The notes beneath the pieces were generated by a model. It had not been told where the DNA came from, ran no database searches, and saw only the letters and a program-made list of their open reading frames with translations. Of a stretch of DNA of 64,000 nt, positions 58,436 through 64,000 are shown in pieces (the first letter of the stretch is position 1; every line of letters begins with the position of its first letter). The DNA comes from Lactifluus volemus. Lineage: Eukaryota > Basidiomycota > Agaricomycetes > Russulales > Russulaceae. Made by a program: the position numbers and the translations under genes. Where the stretch lies: assembly GCA_022376515.1 (NCBI GenBank), contig WTXI01000037.1:124001-188000 (forward strand), in the 5' to 3' direction.

Positions 58436-58565
58436 AACGAACATGGGAGTGACAGCAAGTGTGAGAAGAGCACGTTATCGAGATTTGTGATGAAGGTTGA
58501 TTCAGATCACGAGGATCAGAAATAAGAAAGGGACATCAAGATGTCTCGCAAGTCAGTCAGTGATG
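58436..58565 (+). repeat. Right end of the duplicated segment after the 2.7-kb element
   Basis: AACGAACATGGGAGTGACAG through CAAGTCAGTCAGTGATG matches 18770-18893 with a few substitutions and one 3-bp insertion. It ends 66 bp before the tRNA-Gly gene. Confidence 0.88.
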
Positions 58566-58631
58566 GTGGAAGATCTGTGATAAGGTCCATTGCTATTACT
58601 TGGAACTACAGAACTGCTTACCATATGCAAT

Positions 58632-58702
58632 ACACCGAACGGGAGTCGAACCCATGCCGCTTGCTTGGAAGGCAAGCATGATAACCACTTCACCATCGGT
58701 GC
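58632..58702 (-). tRNA. tRNA-Gly, anticodon TCC
   Basis: The minus strand folds into a full cloverleaf. Acceptor GCACCGA pairs with TCGGTGT (first pair G-U), the D-arm region is GTGAAGTGGTTATCAT, the anticodon stem CTTGC/GCAAG encloses loop CTTCCAA with anticodon TCC, and the T-arm ATGGG/CCCGT encloses TTCGACT. The B-box GGTTCGACTCC is canonical. It decodes GGA (and GGG). There is no intron. CCA is not encoded, as normal in eukaryotes. Confidence 0.93.
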
Positions 58703-58824
58703 CACTGTAACCACGAATCTGCTCAACATTATTTTCATGTCAGGGCGATGTTTTATCGACGGGTACTTCATGTAGATATCGGTTTCCAATGAACATGCGC
58801 TATAATAATGACAACGACGCATTG

Positions 58825-60440
58825 CTAAGTTCGCCATCGATACCGTCCACCCTCCTTCCTGGCTTCCTTCGTGACTGCTGCTCTCCTCTGCCGGTGCATC
58901 TCAGCGGCCTTCTCATTAATCTTCTCCACCGCCTGCGTATCCGGAAACCCGATCTCCCAATATCCAGGCGGCGTCAGTGCGCGATCCCACTGTGCACGAT
59001 GTCGCGACACCGCTTGCCGGTGTGCGCTCACCGCCGCAGAAACAGACTTGCGATCTACACTTGTTGATGCTCCTCCTTCTGAATCGTCATTACCGTGCGG
59101 CGGAGATTCGGACGCCACTCGGGTGGGCGAGCTCCATCGCGGCGCTTCGAGCCGAGGTGGCAGTGGTCCTACAGCGGTATACCACTAAAAAAAAATAGTC
59201 GGATTTCATCTCGTCAGTAATACAAATGATGAGACAAAGGGATGGAAAGAGGCGCAGACACGTGCCCCCTGGCATTCTTCACATTCGCCCGCATTTAATG
59301 CATGTCGGTGGCGTCGTCCACGCACAACTTCGTCGAATGCAAACGGCACGCCAGCGTTTGCCGCGGGATCAATCTCAAACTCTGCGTTGATTGTAGACGG
59401 CTCAACGCTGCGGGTGGGCTCGTATCGAGAAATAATATGGTGAGACGTCGATTTAGGCTCGGGGATCGGTTCCACACAGCGGCGAGGACGCTTCGTCGGT
59501 GGGGGTGACTGGAGTGAGAGTGAACGTTTAGGAGTGGGGGGGCTCGAAGTGACAGTAAGGCTACTAGCTCGTTCGCGCTGGGAGGGTGTGGAGGGCTGCC
59601 AGAATGTGAGAGCTAGGAGCACGAGGCATCAGGTGGTGCGTGATGAGTGGACGGGCAGAACGAACCTTGAGAGTCTTCTTGGGTTTGCGACATATCCACA
59701 ACAGTGTCTTCGTTCTCGTCGCCTGGACTCTTGAGATGACCAGTCGAAGGTGAACCTTCAAACGAGATGCGCCTCTTCCTGTGTTGTGTCAGACAATTGG
59801 CAAGGCAGAGCAGCCAAAAGACTTCGACTGTACCGTGGTGTGTTAAGAATACGCCTGCTGGGGGAGAGCGGACTTCTATGTGGACTCGCATACTTGAGCG
59901 GGGAGCGTCCAGCATCCACACGCATTGAACGGGATTCTGGCGAAAACGGGGTTTGCACAACCACTCTCAAACATCATAGAAGAGAAGGGAAGGACAGACT
60001 CCTGGGTGTTATCGGGGTCTCTAGCATCTTTATTGCAGCCTGCTGCTGTGATGCTGGGGTTGAATCGGTTCCATACTGCTCTACTCGATCCTTGTCCTTT
60101 GGCGTGGTCTTCAGCGGTAACTTAGTCTTCGTAGTGAATATCCATCGCTTGAAGCGCCTATACTTCTTCAAATTCGCCTCCAAGGTTAGAATTAGACGAT
60201 CACGGTCTGCACGGAGGGCATCATAACGCTCCTGAAGGGTGGCGAGTTCGGCGCGAGTGGCAGCGAGTTGAAAGATCGGATCAAAAGAACTGAAAGAAAC
60301 TCAAAAATCAAGGGGAGGAAAAGTCAAAAGTATAATGCGTACGCTTCACCCTTTTCAGCTTTCAATGCTAGCTTGCTCTGCGGCCTCGCATAAGGTGGCA
60401 TCAGAGCATCAAAGAGATGGTCAAGTGTTGAGACACGTCC
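58825..60440 (-). CDS. SAE2: SAE2/CtIP/Ctp1-type DNA end-resection factor
   Basis: Sae2/CtIP activates the Mre11 complex to open hairpins and start resection of double-strand breaks. The C-terminal domain is clear: VPFAFDEVVRGRRHRHALNA followed by GECEEC (the CxxC-type motif), then in the next exon WYTAVGPLPPRLEAP and HRQAVSRHRAQWDRALTPPG with YWEIGFPDTQAVEKIN, the RHR and TPPxYWxxxFPxTQ motifs, ending at 58825. Upstream exons encode a Ser/Pro-rich middle and, near 60180-60290, a coiled coil (LATLQERYDALRADRDRLIL) expected for the N-terminal oligomerisation region. The first exon (HLFDALMPPYARPQ near 60400) and the start codon are uncertain. The donor of the last intron is weak (GTCTGC). Confidence 0.82.
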
Positions 60441-60918
60441 GTGACTCGCGATTCGTCGTTCACATCACGGGACCATGTATCCTGGTAGGCTCTACAATGA
60501 CAAAATTATACCTGCATCTCCCTCACGAACTACGAAGAGTAAAAAATGCTCGACAGTATGCTGTTATGTATTCATGTGATGATACTTAATAGATGCAGGG
60601 AAAACAACCAAAAAAAAAAAACACGCATATTACGTGTATTACACAGCATACTCACGCACCTCTCACCTGTCGTAACAATAATCTTTCAGGCATATACTCG
60701 ACAAGTCGAGATCAAGAATGTTCTGACTTTTGTAGCTGCGAGTGTGGGGGTTAGAACACACACTGGGCGCATCACGGGAGCGATCCGAACAACAACGGCG
60801 TACATGTGAACATTAATAACTCGCCAAGGGGTAATAGACATGAGTACAGAAAGAGAGTTCCCGTAAATTAAGGGGGACACAAACGTGAAAAAGAAGTGGT
60901 GGCGTTAAGGGTACCGCG
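60441..60918. other. Spacer upstream of SAE2 and downstream of VTI1
   Basis: Short ORFs and an A-run near 60609-60620 only. The SAE2 promoter and perhaps its first coding exon lie here. Confidence 0.45.
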
Positions 60919-61889
60919 TTATCGCCATAGCTTTTCCCAGAGAATAATCCCGATGAGCAGAACAAGAACAACAATTATGATGGCAACCACAACGCGCTGC
61001 TGATACATCCTGCGAGAAAGAAGGGGATGTCAACAAAGGTTTAGATCCACCTAACAAGCGCATCGGCCTAGCACAGCAGGATATGTGAGGGTACCTACCG
61101 ACGGATCATCTTTTTGAGCGTTCCGGACGCTCTGTCGATGGAATTATCCGCAGTTTGGAGCTATGTATCGACTAAAGGTCAGCACGGCACACACTCGGTG
61201 GAGGAAAAGAACAAGGCCGAGTATGTTGGGTGGGGCGGCAACGCACCGTATTACGCGCATTTTCGATCTGCTCGCGTTGTCCAATGAGGTTTCGAAGAAT
61301 ATCAGCGCCTTGCTCCTCAGTCTCGAGTGCGATGCGTTGGCTCTCGTGCAGGCGCCGGGAACCATCCTCGAGTATGGTAGTGCCCGCTAGAAGGCGGGCG
61401 CGGTCGCTCGAGCCATATGGCTCATCGGACGTGGCAGGTGCTCTAGAAAAAAGATCGGCGCGCGAAGCTTGCGCGTGCATCTCGCGGGAGAGCTTCTTGT
61501 AGTGGGCGAGGTCCGCTTTAGAGAGCCTGATGCGGGTCTGGTATTGCGGCCTGATAGATTGAGGTATCCCTTGAATCTCGATCTCCATTTGCGCAATCTG
61601 CAGTTGCGAGGGGGAGGACGTGAGTAAGCACAAGTATATTTTCCAAGACGTCGTTGCGCACCATTTCATCCGCTTCGTCTAACTCCATCTCCACTCGGCG
61701 TAGAGCTGCCTTTTTCTGCTCTGAAAGGAGGAGTTGCAGCTAAGGTCGAGGAAAAGAGAAAGAAAGTATCTGTGACCCACCTCCACGCTGGTCGGAGCCA
61801 TCCCCTTCTAGCTTTTCGCGAATGCTCTGAAGGATTTGTTTAAAGTCTTGTTCATAAGAGTCAAAGAGTGAGGTTGGGGACGAATCCAT
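60919..61889 (-). CDS. VTI1: VTI1, Qb-SNARE of Golgi/endosome/vacuole traffic
   Basis: Vti1 is the Qb-SNARE for several fusion steps to the vacuole and Golgi. The start MDSSPTSLFDSYEQDFKQIL at 61889 fits family N-termini better than an ATG 11 codons upstream. Introns join RGEQKKAALRRVEMELDEAD to IAQMEIEIQGIP. The Habc region is followed by the SNARE helix ILEDGSRRLHESQRIALETE and ILRNLIGQREQIENAR, with the zero-layer Gln in GQREQ. The last exon gives the C-terminal anchor VVVAIIIVVLVLLIGIILW followed by EKLWR and the stop at 60919-60921. Length of about 225 residues is normal. Confidence 0.92.
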
Positions 61890-62082
61890 GGGAAATGGAT
61901 GGGCGCGAAATAATTGTTGCACGAATACAGTATGTCAGCGCCGCAGCGAGCGCAGCATGGAACCGTTGCGAAAGCACAGCCAAGTTAGGCAACAGGGTCA
62001 CTCGATCACGTGTTTTCGCTTAAATAACACCTGAAACCACATCAAAATCAAAAATCAAAATCATAATAATTCAGTGATCATC

Positions 62083-62647
62083 ATGACATCCCTGGTCGCT
62101 CGTATTCAAACCGTAACGAGCGACTACCAGAAACTTCAAGCGGATCTATCAAACGTAGTAGAATCGAGACAGCGACTCGAGACACAGCTGTCAGAGAATG
62201 AATTGGTGAAGAAGGTGTGTGACTAGGGAATGGAGAGCCTACTACTTGTTCAGAGCGCGTCATGCTAGGAGTTTTCCACCCTGACACCGAACAATGTTGT
62301 ATTCAAACTCATTGGACCTGTCCTTGTCAAACAAGATCAAGTAGAGGCCAAGGGCAACGTCGACAAGCGGCTCGAGTTTATTCGTGGGGAAATGTCAGCG
62401 TCAAAGGATATACAGCTCCAATTATACGCTCACATAGCTATCCTTCAGCAAACGGATGGAGGCGCAGATAGAGGAAATCGAGCAAAGTTCGGAAAAGAAA
62501 AAGTTGGAGGTGCGTGCTTTTCAATCAATGGTGAACCATCTCTACATCAACCTGCAGCTAGTCGAACTACAGACTGAGCTACAACAGCAGCAGAAGGGGG
62601 ATGAGACTGGCGGTTCTACGACATCTGTCTCGATCAGCAAACCGTAA
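62083..62647 (+). CDS. YKE2: Prefoldin subunit 6 (beta type), YKE2
   Basis: Prefoldin delivers unfolded actin and tubulin to the CCT chaperonin. MTSLVARIQTVTSDYQKLQA begins the N-terminal coiled coil; VESRQRLETQLSENELVKK ends exon 1. Exon 2 reads EFSTLTPNNVVFKLIGPVLV, then KQDQVEAKGNVDKRLEFIRG, the beta-hairpin core of PFD6. A short intron (donor GTCAGC, acceptor TTCAG) leads to KRMEAQIEEIEQSSEKKKLE, the second coiled coil. The tail is Gln/Gly/Ser-rich to the TAA at 62645-62647. That stop sits in a GTAAGT context, so a further exon cannot be fully excluded. Confidence 0.9.
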
Positions 62648-63057
62648 GTTATATAGATCATTGTTCGTAGTAGGGATGGATTCGGATGAGAAACTATACT
62701 AGTAGCTGACTGATGTGATTTTAACCACGCGAGATGACACCCTGATCTTAAAATCGCTAATGAACCATATGGCGTCCTCTGCTGTTGTCAGGCACAGAAA
62801 AACACGTGGATTGACCGCCGACCAAAGTCCAGGACATTTATCGAGATGATCTAGATATGGTAACCGAAACTTTATTGGGACGGTGATCCTTAGATAACAC
62901 TTAAGTGTACAAATAAATGCGGCGGCTAAATTGTCAAAAACTCTCCTTCCGCGATGGACTAGTGCGCGGAAAACGGGATATCAAATTCATAATCGTAGAA
63001 TATTTTCAGTGACCCGTCTCTCTCTCTCTCTCCTTTTCCTCCACTCACGCACATTTA
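62648..63057. other. Promoter region of the SH3-domain gene
   Basis: It contains a (TC)n run at 63018-63033, within 45 bp of the next ATG, a common pyrimidine-rich element before fungal starts. No gene is seen. Confidence 0.55.
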
Positions 63058-64000
63058 ATGGACCCCCTCCAACTCTCGCGTTGGACCCGCTTTGCTTCAA
63101 AGGGCGGCATTGGTAAATGTGTCGCTTTGCAAGACTGCGTTGCAGAAGAGCAGGGTGATCTCATGTTTCTCAAAGTGCGTTCATCCCTTTCCACTTCATC
63201 ATCCTTGTTCGTTCACACAAGTTAGGGTGATGAAATCACTGTTCTGATGCAAATTCCGGACGAGGATGGCATTTACCTTGTGCGTCTACCCTACCTGCCC
63301 ATATTGCTATTCTTAAACTTGCCCGTACAGGGTCACTGTGAAGGTGTCGTTGGCCGGTTTGCAGCTCTTAGTGTGCAATTCACTGGCAGGCTCAAGACAC
63401 CGATCATCACAAGGCGTCCCTCCACTTCAAAATCACCCCGTCCTCGCTCTTCAACGCCCTCTCATAGACAACAGCCATCCCCAAGCTCTGGTCCTTCCCT
63501 CTCTCGCCCATCTTCTCGTGAAGAAGATCCCTTGCCTCTCACTCATTCCACTCCTTCAGCAGCTCCTTCCCTCCCTGCCTCCCTCCCTCTGGGTCGTCGA
63601 AAATCCTCGCTGACGTCCCCCAAATCTGATGCCTCCGCTGAGCCATCTCATCATGATTTGGTTCTCACGCCCTCCATAAGCTACTCCTCTTCTTCCTCCG
63701 CCCCTGAGCCGGTGTCGCCGTTAACTCCATCCGACTTCTTTGTAGAGCCCCACGTCAGAGACAAGACCGCCTCATCATCCTTCCCCTCGGAGAACGAACA
63801 CATCGTTTTGGACAACTCCATTCTCTCCCTTCCACAAGAAATCGATCCCCGAAAACATCCTCACTCATTGATCTCCGGCTCCACTCCTCCGTCCAACTCC
63901 CTGGGCCTGGTGCAGGCGAGGTCGCGATCTTCAGATTCACCTGCTTCGAATGCGCCCCGTGATCCTTCACATCCGTCACCGACCAAGATAGAAGCGAGTT
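63058..64000 (+). CDS. SH3-domain protein, Ser/Pro-rich, truncated by the window edge
   Basis: The start MDPLQLSRWTRFASKGGIGK at 63058 leads into an SH3 domain: CVALQDCVAEEQGDLMFLK, GDEITVLMQIPDEDGIYLG, HCEGVVGRFAAL, split by two introns (near 63174-63226 and 63280-63331). The ALxD and GxxG-F positions are kept, but the paired Trp of typical SH3 domains is replaced by Ile-Tyr. After it the protein is Ser/Pro-rich and probably disordered to the edge. Family beyond SH3 is not clear; the conserved part of the protein may lie outside the window. Confidence 0.8.

Overview
The window is nuclear DNA of a filamentous basidiomycete, most likely an agaricomycete; that assignment is an inference. The genes have many short (about 45-65 bp) GT-AG introns. 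The set includes an AA9 polysaccharide monooxygenase, a lineage-type F-box family and a Crinkler-like NTPase-nuclease gene. About half of the window is conserved housekeeping genes and half is repeats, gene relics and lineage-specific families.

Layout. 1-6.6 kb: a LINE retrotransposon on the minus strand (gag-like ORF1, then ORF2 with endonuclease, reverse transcriptase and RNase H, running off the left edge). It is split by a 515-bp solo LTR with a clean 5-bp target duplication. 7.9-14.6 kb: three minus-strand genes, an aldehyde dehydrogenase, the mitochondrial DEAD-box helicase MRH4 and the SAGA deubiquitinase UBP8. 15.1-18.1 kb: a plus-strand gene with a P-loop NTPase and a PD-(D/E)XK-type nuclease domain, carrying one apparent frameshift. 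19.2-22.1 kb: the autophagy protease ATG4. 23-39 kb: five F-box genes on the minus strand, three of them in recent 2.6-kb tandem units whose flanks are also duplicated. They are interrupted by a 5'-truncated LINE and by an APH/kinase-fold gene.

42-48 kb: an AA9 gene with a decayed copy beside it, the histone chaperone NAP1, and a small gene that resembles the VapD/Cas2 fold. 48.9-50.8 kb: a repeat enclosing two decayed host-gene fragments, ribosomal protein eL6 lacking its core and the 5' half of COX18. The same two repeat blocks lie almost side by side at 57.3-57.9 kb. 54.1-58.6 kb: a degraded duplicate of the 16.8-18.9 kb region. It has lost the nuclease domain and gained a 903-bp Tc1/mariner-type element and a 2.7-kb TIR element whose ends are packed with CTAG. 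The intact copy at 18 kb serves as the empty site for both insertions. 58.6-64 kb: tRNA-Gly(TCC), SAE2/CtIP, the SNARE VTI1, prefoldin subunit 6 and the start of an SH3-domain gene.

The housekeeping genes share no evident pathway. The accessory parts are linked by duplication and transposition. The most unusual items are the NTPase-nuclease gene with its relic, the CTAG-rich element, the gene-fragment-bearing repeat and the VapD/Cas2-like gene. All gene models were joined by hand from reading frames and splice signals, so internal exon borders are approximate unless stated.
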